Assembly (NCBI GenBank): GCA_036263035.1
Contig: DATAHR010000128.1
Location: forward strand, 1 to 8,165
Source: JAICYJ01 sp036263035
Lineage (GTDB): Bacteria; Actinomycetota; Thermoleophilia; Gaiellales; JAICJC01
DNA length: 8,165 nucleotides
Direction: 5' to 3'
Position numbers and translations under genes: made by a program. Of this stretch, positions 1-5,501 are shown one piece after another (positions within the stretch are counted from its first letter, which is position 1; each line of letters starts with the position of its first letter). Below the pieces are notes generated by a model. The model did no database searches, had not been told where the DNA came from, and saw nothing but the letters and a program-made list of their open reading frames with translations.

Positions 1-218
1 ACGATCGCGTTGGTGGCGACCGTGGAGCCGTGGGCCAGGTAGCCGATGTCGGCCGCCGGCATCGCCGCCCGGGCGGTGAGCTCCCGCAGCGCGTCCATGA
101 AGCCCTGCTCGATGCGCTGCGGCGTGGAGCGCACCTTGGCGATGTGCAGGCCGCCGTCCGCCACGATCACGGCATCCGTGAACGTTCCGCCGACGTCGAT
201 GCCGATTCGCCCGCTCAA
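1..218 (-). CDS. Hydantoinase A / 5-oxoprolinase family protein, N-terminal part (runs off left edge)
   Basis: Only the first 72 codons are in the window; the gene continues to the left. The visible protein opens MSGRIGIDVGGTFTD (residues 1-15), the glycine-rich nucleotide-phosphate-binding start of the HyuA/oxoprolinase fold, and has HGSTVATNA at residues 63-71, the second hallmark of this N-terminal domain. Family members are large ATP-dependent enzymes that open or carboxylate small substrates (N-methylhydantoins, 5-oxoproline, acetone, acetophenone), normally with a HyuB-type partner; the substrate cannot be read from this fragment. The start is a TTG at 218, chosen because the conserved glycine motif begins six codons later. 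I see no Shine-Dalgarno site, but a TAGAGT hexamer lies 8 nt upstream. The gene is divergent from the acyl-CoA ligase. Family assignment is firm, exact activity is not. Confidence 0.88.
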   Translation of the reverse strand, partial: MSGRIGIDVGGTFTDAVIVADGGLHIAKVRSTPQRIEQGFMDALRELTARAAMPAADIGYLAHGSTVATNAI

Positions 219-226
219 GGCACGAG

Positions 227-232
227 ACTCTA
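227..232 (-). promoter_or_regulatory. Candidate -10 element for the hydantoinase-like gene
   Basis: On the minus strand the hexamer TAGAGT (TAnnnT pattern) ends 8 nt before the TTG start at 218. That spacing would put transcription initiation at or next to the start codon, giving a leaderless or nearly leaderless mRNA, consistent with the lack of a Shine-Dalgarno site. No good -35 box is visible. It is a short motif and could be chance. Confidence 0.28.
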
Positions 233-375
233 CGGCAGCGAGGAAGGAGCTTCCAGTGGAGCTTCGGCCAGTTTCGTGTGCGAGCGCACGGCGGAGATGC
301 CACCACCGACGGTCCGATGTGTGACGATGGAGACGCCCGAGGGGTGTCCCTCATGCGAGCGACGGCCGGTCGCGG

Positions 376-381
376 TTGAAT
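376..381 (+). promoter_or_regulatory. Candidate -10 element for the acyl-CoA ligase gene
   Basis: TTGAAT (four of six matches to TATAAT) ends 6 nt before the GTG at 388, the spacing expected for a leaderless transcript. The same six bases contain the alternative TTG start at 376, so the two readings exclude each other. No clear -35 box is seen. Confidence 0.22.
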
Positions 382-387
382 GCGCAT

Positions 388-2112
388 GTGGATCAGAAGC
401 GGGCGGGACGTGCACGAACGATCGGGACGCTGTGGCGCGAGGCGGCCTCGCGGGGCGGGCCGGCGTTCCAGCGGCAGACGCGGGAGGGGTGGGAGGAGGT
501 CTCCTGGGAGGAGGCGGCCCCCAGGGTGGAGGCGCTGTCCGCGGGGTTCCTGGCCGCAGGGGTCTCGATCGGGGAGCCGGTCGCGCTGCTGGCGAGGACG
601 CGGATGGAGTGGACGCTGTGCGACCTCGCGCTGGCGTCAATCGGCGCGGTGCTGGTGCCGATCTACCCGACCGCGTCGGCGGAGGAGGTGCGGTACATCG
701 TGGAGCACTGCGGCGTTCGGACGCTGATCGCCGAGACGGCGCGCGACCTGCGGCGCCTCGGCGACCGGCCGGCGGAGTGGGTCGTGCTGATCGACGGCGA
801 CGGCAAGGGAACGCTTGCGGAGATCGAGCGGCGGGGCGCGGCGGCGGACATCCAGGAGCAGGTGGACGCCCGCGGCGCGGACGTCTCCGAGGCCGACGTG
901 CTGACGTACCTCTACACGTCGGGCACGACCGGCACGCCGAAGGCCTGCGTGCTGACCCATCGCAACTTCACGGCGATGACCGAGGCGGTGCGCGCCATGC
1001 ACCTGGTGGGGCCGGGCGACTCGCTGCTGCTGTTCCTGCCGCTCGCGCACAACTTCGCGCGGCTGATGCAGTACACGGGAATCAGCGAGGGCGTCCCGAT
1101 CATCTACTGCAGGGACTTCATCGCGGTGCCGAAGGCGCTTGCGGCGACGCGGCCGACGGTGGTGCCGGGGGTGCCGCGGTTCTACGAGCAGGTCGCATCC
1201 CAGGTGCGAAGCGGGATCGAGCGGCTCGATCCGGTGCGGCGGGCGGCGGCGCACTGGGCGCTGCGGGCGGCGGCCGCGGAGCGCGCACCGGGGCATCGCC
1301 CGGGCTCGCTGGGGCGGGCGAAGCTGGCGGCCGCCGACCGGCTGGGGCTGGCGCAGCTGCGGGAGCGGATGGGCGGCCGGCTCCGGATCGGCGTCTCGGG
1401 CGGCGCACCGCTGCCGGGTGACGTGGCGGAGCTGTTCCAGGCGGCAGGCGTGCCGGTGGTCGAGGGCTACGGGCTCTCGGAGGCAACGTGCGCGTCGCAC
1501 TTCAACCGGCCGGAGAACCCGCGGCCGGGGACGGTGGGCCAGCCGCTTTCCGGCATCGAGGCGCGTCTGGATGAGGGCGGCGAGGTGCTGCTCCGCGGCG
1601 AGACGGTGTTCAGCGGCTACCTCGGCGATCCCGAGGCGACCGCGGAGGTGCTGATGCCGGACGGCTGGCTGCGCACGGGCGACATTGGCGAGATCGACGC
1701 GGACGGATTCCTGAAGATCGTCGATCGCAAGAAGGATCTGATCGTCACGTCGGGGGGGAAGAACATCGCGCCGCAGAAGATCGAGGGTGCGCTGCGCGCC
1801 GACCCGCTGATCTCGGAGGCGCTGGTCGTCGGCGACCGGCGGCCCTATCTGGTCGCGCTGATCGCGCCGGACATGGCCGAGGTGCGGCGCCTCGACCTGC
1901 CGCGTGAGGAGCTCGAGCGCCGCATCGGCGAGGCGGTGGCGCGCGTGAACGCCGCGGTCGGGAAGACCGAGCGGATCGCGCGCCACGCGGTGCTCGACCG
2001 GCAGTTCTCGCAGGAGCACGGCGAGGTGACGGCGACGTTGAAGCTCCGGCGGCGCACCTGCGCCGAGCGCTTCAGCGCGACGATCGACGAGCTGTACGCC
2101 GCCCGCGCGTAA
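388..2112 (+). CDS. Long-chain fatty-acid--CoA ligase (AMP-forming), FadD15-like
   Basis: This ANL-superfamily adenylating enzyme activates fatty acids to acyl-CoA via an acyl-AMP intermediate; it is cytosolic or peripheral at the membrane, with no signal peptide. From the GTG at 388 (574 residues) the visible motifs are the P-loop YTSGTTGTPK at 176-185, YGLSEAT at 361-367, GWLRTGDIG near 426-434, the hinge DRKKDLIVTSGGKNIAP at 446-462, and the C-terminal TATLKLRR whose Lys552 is the likely catalytic lysine. Length is close to the roughly 600 residues usual for FadD15-type ligases, and all core motifs are intact. A TTG at 376 would add four residues; I prefer the GTG because neither start has a Shine-Dalgarno site and a -10-like hexamer fits the GTG. 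It stands alone between a divergent promoter region and a likely terminator. Chain-length preference cannot be read from the sequence. Confidence 0.93.
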   Translation: MDQKRAGRARTIGTLWREAASRGGPAFQRQTREGWEEVSWEEAAPRVEALSAGFLAAGVSIGEPVALLARTRMEWTLCDLALASIGAVLVPIYPTASAEEVRYIVEHCGVRTLIAETARDLRRLGDRPAEWVVLIDGDGKGTLAEIERRGAAADIQEQVDARGADVSEADVLTYLYTSGTTGTPKACVLTHRNFTAMTEAVRAMHLVGPGDSLLLFLPLAHNFARLMQYTGISEGVPIIYCRDFIAVPKALAATRPTVVPGVPRFYEQVASQVRSGIERLDPVRRAAAHWALRAAAAERAPGHRPGSLGRAKLAAADRLGLAQLRERMGGRLRIGVSGGAPLPGDVAELFQAAGVPVVEGYGLSEATCASHFNRPENPRPGTVGQPLSGIEARLDEGGEVLLRGETVFSGYLGDPEATAEVLMPDGWLRTGDIGEIDADGFLKIVDRKKDLIVTSGGKNIAPQKIEGALRADPLISEALVVGDRRPYLVALIAPDMAEVRRLDLPREELERRIGEAVARVNAAVGKTERIARHAVLDRQFSQEHGEVTATLKLRRRTCAERFSATIDELYAARA

Positions 2113-2124
2113 GGTGACGAGCAG

Positions 2125-2155
2125 GCAACGCCGGCCGTTGCAGGCAAAAATGCCT
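2125..2155 (+). terminator. Two adjacent stem-loops after the acyl-CoA ligase gene
   Basis: Starting 12 bases after the TAA, GCAACG and CGTTGC (2125-2130, 2136-2141) form a 6-bp stem with a 5-nt loop. It is followed at once by AGGCA-AAAA-TGCCT (2142-2155), a 5-bp stem closed by an A tetraloop. There is no T tract, so this is not a classical rho-independent terminator, but the position favours a transcription end or 3'-end stabiliser. Confidence 0.4.
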
Positions 2156-2338
2156 CGATCGGGCCGCAGCTCACACGAAGGCCACACGACAGGCGCACGA
2201 ACCGGAAACGCACCCCGCCACGCCGCCGTCCGGCATATGACGCCTTCCGCACATCTCCCGCGCACACCGCCACGCACCTACCACGAACGCCCGGCGCGGG
2301 CCGAACCGGGCTCCGAGCCCGTAACGGGTGGCGGGGGC

Positions 2339-2365
2339 GTCACAGGGTGCCCCGGCGGCTGTGAC
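2339..2365. promoter_or_regulatory. Inverted repeat, candidate operator upstream of the flavoprotein gene
   Basis: GTCACAG (2339-2345) and CTGTGAC (2359-2365) are perfect 7-bp inverted copies separated by 13 bases. The dyad ends 57 bases before the proposed GTG start. GGCTGTG occurs at 2357-2363 and again at 2371-2377, 14 bases on. The arrangement suits binding by a dimeric regulator; an RNA hairpin is also possible. The cognate regulator is not in the window. Confidence 0.3.
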
Positions 2366-2422
2366 CGGTCGGCTGTGGTTCGGCCTTGCGCGGGACGTGT
2401 GGATTCGTCACCATCACGCCTC

Positions 2423-3868
2423 GTGACCGAGACGACCGCCCCGCTCACCGATGCGCAGCCTCGCCACCGCTCGATGTGGCTGCGCGATGCGCTGGCCGCG
2501 GAGGGTGGCGGCTCGGACTGCCCGCCGCTGACCGGCCGGCACTCCGCCGACGTCGTCATTGTCGGCGGCGGCTACACAGGACTCTGGACGGCGCTCGAGC
2601 TGCGCGATCGCGAGCCGGGCCTCGACATCGCCATCGTCGAGGCCGACATCTGCGGTGGCGGCGCCAGTGGTCGGAACGGCGGCTTCGTGCTCTCCTGGTG
2701 GCCGAAGCTGGAGACGCTGGTGGAGCTGTTCGGCGAGGAGGAGGGACTGCGCCTGGCCTGGGCGAGCGACGGCGCCGTCAACGACATCGGCACCTTCTGC
2801 GCTGCAAACGACGTCGACGCCCACTACGTGCACGAGGGCTGGCTGTGGGTGGCGACCTCCCGCGCGCAGGTGGGAGCCTGGGAGGGCTCCGTCCGCGCCT
2901 GCGAGCGGTATGGCATCGACGCCTTCCGGCGCCTGAGCGACGACGAGATCGCCGCCCGCACCGGCTCACCGGTCACACTCGCCGGGGTGCTCGAGCCGAA
3001 CGCCGCCACGGTGCAGCCCGCGCTGCTCGCCCGCGGGATGCGGCGGGTCGCGCTCGAGCGCGACATCCGCATCTACGAGGGCTCACCGATGGTCGGGCTG
3101 AAGCGCCGCTCGCCGGCCGTCGTGCGCACGCCCGAGGGCGAGATCACCGGCGGCTCGATCGTGATCGCCACCAACGCCTGGGCCGTGGGCATCCGCGAGC
3201 TGCGCCGGGTGATCGTGCCGCTGGGGAGCGACATCGCAGCCACGGCGCCGATGCCCGAGCGCCTGGAGGAGATCGGCTGGACGGGCGGAGAGGCGATCTC
3301 GGACTCCCACCTTATGGTCAACTACTACCGCACGACCCGGGACGGCCGCATCGCCTGGGGCAAGGGCGGCGGCCGGCTCGCACCGGCCGGCCGCATGGCG
3401 CGGCTCGAGCTCGATCGCAACCAGACCGCGGAGGCCGCCCGGCGGATGCGCAGCATCTACCCGATGATCGCCGACGTGCCGGTGGAGCACGAGTGGAGCG
3501 GCTGGGTCGACCGCAGCGTGAACGGCCTCCCCGTGTTCGGGCAGCTCCGCGGCGCCCCCCACATCGTGTACGGGATCGGCTTCTCCGGCAACGGCGTCGG
3601 GCCGTCGCGGGTGGGCGGCCGCATCCTGGCCTCGCTCGCGCGCGGCCGGGAGGACGAGTGGTCGACCTGCGGCCTCGTCGCCGACCGCCACCCGAAGTTC
3701 CCGCCCGAGCCAGCCCGCTACCTCGGCAGCGTGCTCGTCCGCTCAGCGGTCGCCCGCAAGGAGCGTGCGGAGGACGAGGATCGGCAGCCGGATCCGCTGT
3801 CGGTGCGGCTGGCCGGCTTCGCGCCGTCCGGGTACTTCAAGATCAGCAAGGGAACCGACGAGGGCTGA
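2423..3868 (+). CDS. FAD-dependent oxidoreductase, DadA/PuuB (amine or amino-acid oxidase) type
   Basis: This DAO-family flavoprotein oxidises a C-N bond of an amino acid, polyamine or N-methylated amine; the substrate is unknown. Numbered from GTG 2423 (481 residues), the N-terminal Rossmann motif VIVGGGYTGLWTALEL is at 45-60, with Glu73 at the end of beta-2 for the adenosine ribose. GASGRNGG, typical of the PuuB/DadA group, is at 80-87, and the C-terminal FAD-contact stretch GFSGNGVGPSRVGGR is at 386-400. No signal peptide or membrane segment is seen, so it is probably cytoplasmic. The last 35 residues form a charged tail. The start is uncertain: no Shine-Dalgarno site precedes GTG 2423, GTG 2399 or ATG 2474. 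GTG 2423 is chosen because relatives carry about 40 residues before the Rossmann strand. The stop codon lies 2 bp from the stop of the convergent DHFR-like gene. Confidence 0.88.
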   Translation: MTETTAPLTDAQPRHRSMWLRDALAAEGGGSDCPPLTGRHSADVVIVGGGYTGLWTALELRDREPGLDIAIVEADICGGGASGRNGGFVLSWWPKLETLVELFGEEEGLRLAWASDGAVNDIGTFCAANDVDAHYVHEGWLWVATSRAQVGAWEGSVRACERYGIDAFRRLSDDEIAARTGSPVTLAGVLEPNAATVQPALLARGMRRVALERDIRIYEGSPMVGLKRRSPAVVRTPEGEITGGSIVIATNAWAVGIRELRRVIVPLGSDIAATAPMPERLEEIGWTGGEAISDSHLMVNYYRTTRDGRIAWGKGGGRLAPAGRMARLELDRNQTAEAARRMRSIYPMIADVPVEHEWSGWVDRSVNGLPVFGQLRGAPHIVYGIGFSGNGVGPSRVGGRILASLARGREDEWSTCGLVADRHPKFPPEPARYLGSVLVRSAVARKERAEDEDRQPDPLSVRLAGFAPSGYFKISKGTDEG

Positions 3869-3870
3869 CC

Positions 3871-4464
3871 CTACGGGACGCGGTACTGGATGAACGTCGC
3901 CCAGCGCGACTGCCGCACGCTCATCTGCTCGAGGTCGATCGATCGGTCGAAGCCCTCGAACAGCCGCTTTCCGCCGCCGAGCACGACCGGCGCGACGATG
4001 ATCCAAAGCTCCTCGACCAGCCCGGCGGCGAGCGCCTGACGCAGCACGTCCGCGCCGCCCATGATGGTGACGTCCTTGCCGCCCGCAGCGTCGCGCGCCC
4101 GGTCGACTGCCTGCGCAACGCCGTTCACGAAGCGGAAATCGTCCCCCGGCGGCTGCTCCTGCGGCCGGTGCGTGACGATGAAGAACGGCAGCTCCCAGGG
4201 GTTTCGGTCGCCCCAGTGCCGGGCCGCCTCGTACGTCCAGCGCCCGCCGATCACGGCCCCGACCCCGCTGACCACCTCCTGCAGCCACTCGGCGTCCTCA
4301 CCCGACAGCTCGCCGCGCGACTCATCGTCGTAGCTCCACGGGCCACCGAACACCCAGTAGTGAAGCCGCTCGCCGCCCTCCCCGAGCCCCTTGCCCGGGC
4401 CGTCGTCGGGGCCGGCGATGTACCCGTCGACAGACATCGTGATCGATGCGGTCACCTTCGGCAT
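3871..4464 (-). CDS. RibD C-terminal / dihydrofolate reductase-like protein
   Basis: A 197-residue member of the RibD-C/DHFR-fold family, predicted to be an NADPH-dependent reductase. Members include the reductase domain of riboflavin synthesis and many uncharacterised stand-alone proteins. The N-terminal ITMSVDGYIAGPD (8-20) is the usual family opening, GAVIGGRWTYE (69-79) matches the second conserved block, and GGADVLRQALAAGLVEELWI (136-155) followed by APVVLGGGKRLFEG (158-171) forms the cofactor-binding C-terminal part. It is a single domain without the RibD deaminase half, so a riboflavin role is not implied. The start at 4464 is fixed by a GGAGG Shine-Dalgarno site 5 nt upstream and by the family N-terminus; the frame stays open further upstream but that part lacks conserved character. 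The gene is divergent from the 4565 gene and convergent with the flavoprotein. Confidence 0.88.
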   Translation of the reverse strand: MPKVTASITMSVDGYIAGPDDGPGKGLGEGGERLHYWVFGGPWSYDDESRGELSGEDAEWLQEVVSGVGAVIGGRWTYEAARHWGDRNPWELPFFIVTHRPQEQPPGDDFRFVNGVAQAVDRARDAAGGKDVTIMGGADVLRQALAAGLVEELWIIVAPVVLGGGKRLFEGFDRSIDLEQMSVRQSRWATFIQYRVP

Positions 4465-4469
4465 GTCGT

Positions 4470-4474
4470 CCTCC
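4470..4474 (-). promoter_or_regulatory. Shine-Dalgarno site deciding the DHFR-like start
   Basis: GGAGG on the minus strand, 5 nt before the ATG at 4464. It is the strongest ribosome-binding site in the window and rules out the longer in-frame extension towards 4575. Confidence 0.75.
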
Positions 4475-4527
4475 AGTCTGTGGTCGTACATGAGACCGCC
4501 CACACCGCGGCAACTCATCGCGCGGGC

Positions 4528-4562
4528 ATGACGGATCCGGCGAACCGTGGCATTAATCCACG
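4528..4562 (+). promoter_or_regulatory. Candidate leaderless promoter with overlapping dyad for the 4565 gene
   Basis: ATGACG (4528-4533, four of six matches to TTGACA) and ATTAAT (4552-4557, four of six matches to TATAAT) are 18 bp apart, and the -10-like box ends 7 nt before the ATG at 4565. That predicts initiation at or next to the start codon, in line with the absent Shine-Dalgarno site. CGTGG (4546-4550) and CCACG (4558-4562) form an inverted repeat around the -10 box, which could be an operator. ATTAAT is palindromic and could also serve the divergent DHFR-like gene. Confidence 0.35.
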
Positions 4563-4564
4563 TG

Positions 4565-5425
4565 ATGAGCAGCACGTACGAGCTTGCCGTGCAGAGCCGA
4601 GACGGGCAGCAGCGGGTGTACCACTACCTCGCCGACGCCGAGTTGCATCAAGGGTCGGTGATCGAGTTCAACGGCCGCCGCTGGCTGGTTGAGCGGGTCG
4701 ACGGATCCCGCGCCGTCGCCGTGCCGGCGCGATACCGGCTGACGCTGCGGCACCCCGACGGCCATGAGGAGTCGGGCGCCCTGCGGCGGCAGCGCTCGGA
4801 TGCGCCGGTACCGGGCCACCAGCTGACGACGATGGTTGGGCGCTCGCCGGTCAGCTGGACGGTGGTGGAGGAGCGGCTTGCGCGGGATGAGGATGGGCAG
4901 CCGTTCACGGAGTACGTTGCCGAACGAGACTACAGCGAGGTCGACTCGTTACCCGATCACGAGCTCGAGCACTCGATCGACCGTGATGAGTCCACACCGC
5001 CCGCCGTGGCACGGGCGCAGGCGACCGGCCTGTCGATCGAGCTGGTCTCGCTCGAGCCCGGCCACGCACCGGACTGGGACGAGGCGCGCCGGTTCCTCGA
5101 CGCGCTGGTGCTGGAGGAGCTGGGAGACGACCTGCTCGAGCTCTGCGGCGTTGACTTCGACCACGACCGCCGCACCACCTGGCTCGACATCGCCCGCGGC
5201 CGTCTACGCGAGGATCTGGAGCGCTTCCGCGAGGACATCGAGACCGACCGTGACCAGATCGAGCAGTGGGAGTTCCGCGACGGCCGGGTGTTCGCCGCCG
5301 TCGGCGAGGAGGACGACGAGTACCGCCCCGACACCGGCTACGGATGGATGTGCCGGCTGGTCGACGGCGACGCGCTGGGCGCGGCCGGCTTCCGCCGCGT
5401 CCGCCAGGCGCAGCTGACGCCGTGA
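4565..5425 (+). CDS. Uncharacterised acidic protein with tandemly duplicated N-terminal module
   Basis: I do not recognise this 286-residue protein. Two copies of a small, probably beta-rich module can be seen. The first, from Tyr5, has Y-x-L-x5-D-G (5-14), then Gly30 and W40-LVER. The second, from Tyr57, has the same Y-x-L-x5-D-G spacing (57-66), then Gly84 and W98-TVVEER. The C-terminal half (about 125-286) is very acidic and probably helical, with a charged segment at 212-235 (RGRLREDLERFREDIETDRD and onward) that could form a short coiled coil. No signal peptide, membrane segment or catalytic motif is evident, so it is probably cytosolic. The ATG at 4565 is chosen; GTG at 4547 and 4562 are in frame but would overlap the candidate -10 box and its inverted repeat. 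Codon use matches the neighbours, so a real gene is likely even though its function is unknown. Confidence 0.75.
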   Translation: MSSTYELAVQSRDGQQRVYHYLADAELHQGSVIEFNGRRWLVERVDGSRAVAVPARYRLTLRHPDGHEESGALRRQRSDAPVPGHQLTTMVGRSPVSWTVVEERLARDEDGQPFTEYVAERDYSEVDSLPDHELEHSIDRDESTPPAVARAQATGLSIELVSLEPGHAPDWDEARRFLDALVLEELGDDLLELCGVDFDHDRRTTWLDIARGRLREDLERFREDIETDRDQIEQWEFRDGRVFAAVGEEDDEYRPDTGYGWMCRLVDGDALGAAGFRRVRQAQLTP

Positions 5426-5448
5426 TGGATCAGCTGCCGCGGATCCCG

Positions 5449-5454
5449 TAGACT
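5449..5454 (+). promoter_or_regulatory. Candidate -10 element of the Rieske oxygenase promoter
   Basis: TAGACT fits the TAnnnT pattern. The -35 region at 17-bp spacing (TGGATC, 5426-5431) matches the consensus poorly. Initiation would fall near 5461, just before the dyad at 5466-5481, leaving a leader of about 40 nt with a GGAG site before the ATG. Confidence 0.33.
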
Positions 5455-5486
5455 GGATCGACTGACTGACTGTTCAGTCAGGATCC
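5455..5486. promoter_or_regulatory. Candidate TetR-type operator upstream of the Rieske oxygenase gene
   Basis: CTGACTG-TT-CAGTCAG (5466-5481) is a dyad with perfect 7-bp arms around a 2-bp centre. Its left arm overlaps three tandem GACT units (5460-5471), so a second, shifted pairing is possible. GGATC (5455-5459) and GATCC (5482-5486) form an outer inverted pair, not exactly concentric. It lies between the -10-like TAGACT and the Shine-Dalgarno site, where a bound repressor would block transcription. Short-spaced GACTGA/TCAGTC dyads resemble operators of TetR-family repressors; this is inference, and no regulator gene is in the window. Confidence 0.5.
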
Positions 5487-5501
5487 ACGACGGAGCTGCC
5501 G

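Larger units (their letters stand above)
219..387. other. Divergent intergenic region
   Basis: About 169 non-coding bases separate the minus-strand hydantoinase-like gene from the plus-strand acyl-CoA ligase, so promoters for both should lie here. Two copies of GGAGCTTC are present at 246-253 and 258-265, repeating with a 12-base period just upstream of the minus-strand gene; they might be tandem regulator half-sites but are too short to be sure. I see no RNA gene or small coding sequence here. Confidence 0.5.
2113..2422. other. Long non-coding stretch between acyl-CoA ligase and flavoprotein genes
   Basis: About 310 bases without a convincing gene. The reading frame of the flavoprotein stays open back to about 2114, but the translated stretch is rich in Arg, Pro and Gly with no family character, so I treat it as untranslated. 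It holds the stem-loops at 2125-2155, a short CGGGCT/AGCCCG hairpin at 2307-2321, and the GTCACAG/CTGTGAC dyad at 2339-2365. It probably contains the flavoprotein promoter, although no clear -10/-35 pair is visible. Confidence 0.5.

Noticed and set aside
30..1421. A 463-codon plus-strand open frame covering the left edge and half of the acyl-CoA ligase
   Set aside because: Its first part is antisense to the hydantoinase-like gene and the rest is an out-of-frame Gly/Arg-rich reading of the ligase gene.
637..2277. A 546-codon minus-strand open frame antisense to the acyl-CoA ligase
   Set aside because: The plus strand has all acyl-CoA ligase motifs intact; the antisense translation is Arg/His-rich and unrelated to any family I know.
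2114..2422. An N-terminal extension of the flavoprotein of about 100 residues
   Set aside because: The frame is open but the residues have no signal peptide or domain character, and the dyad and hairpins there indicate untranslated DNA.
4465..4575. An N-terminal extension of the DHFR-like protein up to 4575
   Set aside because: The GGAGG site 5 nt before ATG 4464 and the family N-terminus fix the start at 4464.
2386..4692. A 768-codon plus-strand open frame overlapping the flavoprotein and DHFR-like genes
   Set aside because: It is a frame-shifted reading of the flavoprotein gene with an Arg-rich translation and no family motifs; it also crosses the DHFR-like gene, whose Shine-Dalgarno site and motifs are strong.
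5460..5481. GACT repeats and dyad read as a terminator of the 4565 gene or as a mobile-element end
   Set aside because: There is no T tract, no second copy of the repeat elsewhere in the window and no transposase; its position between a -10-like box and the oxygenase Shine-Dalgarno site fits an operator better.
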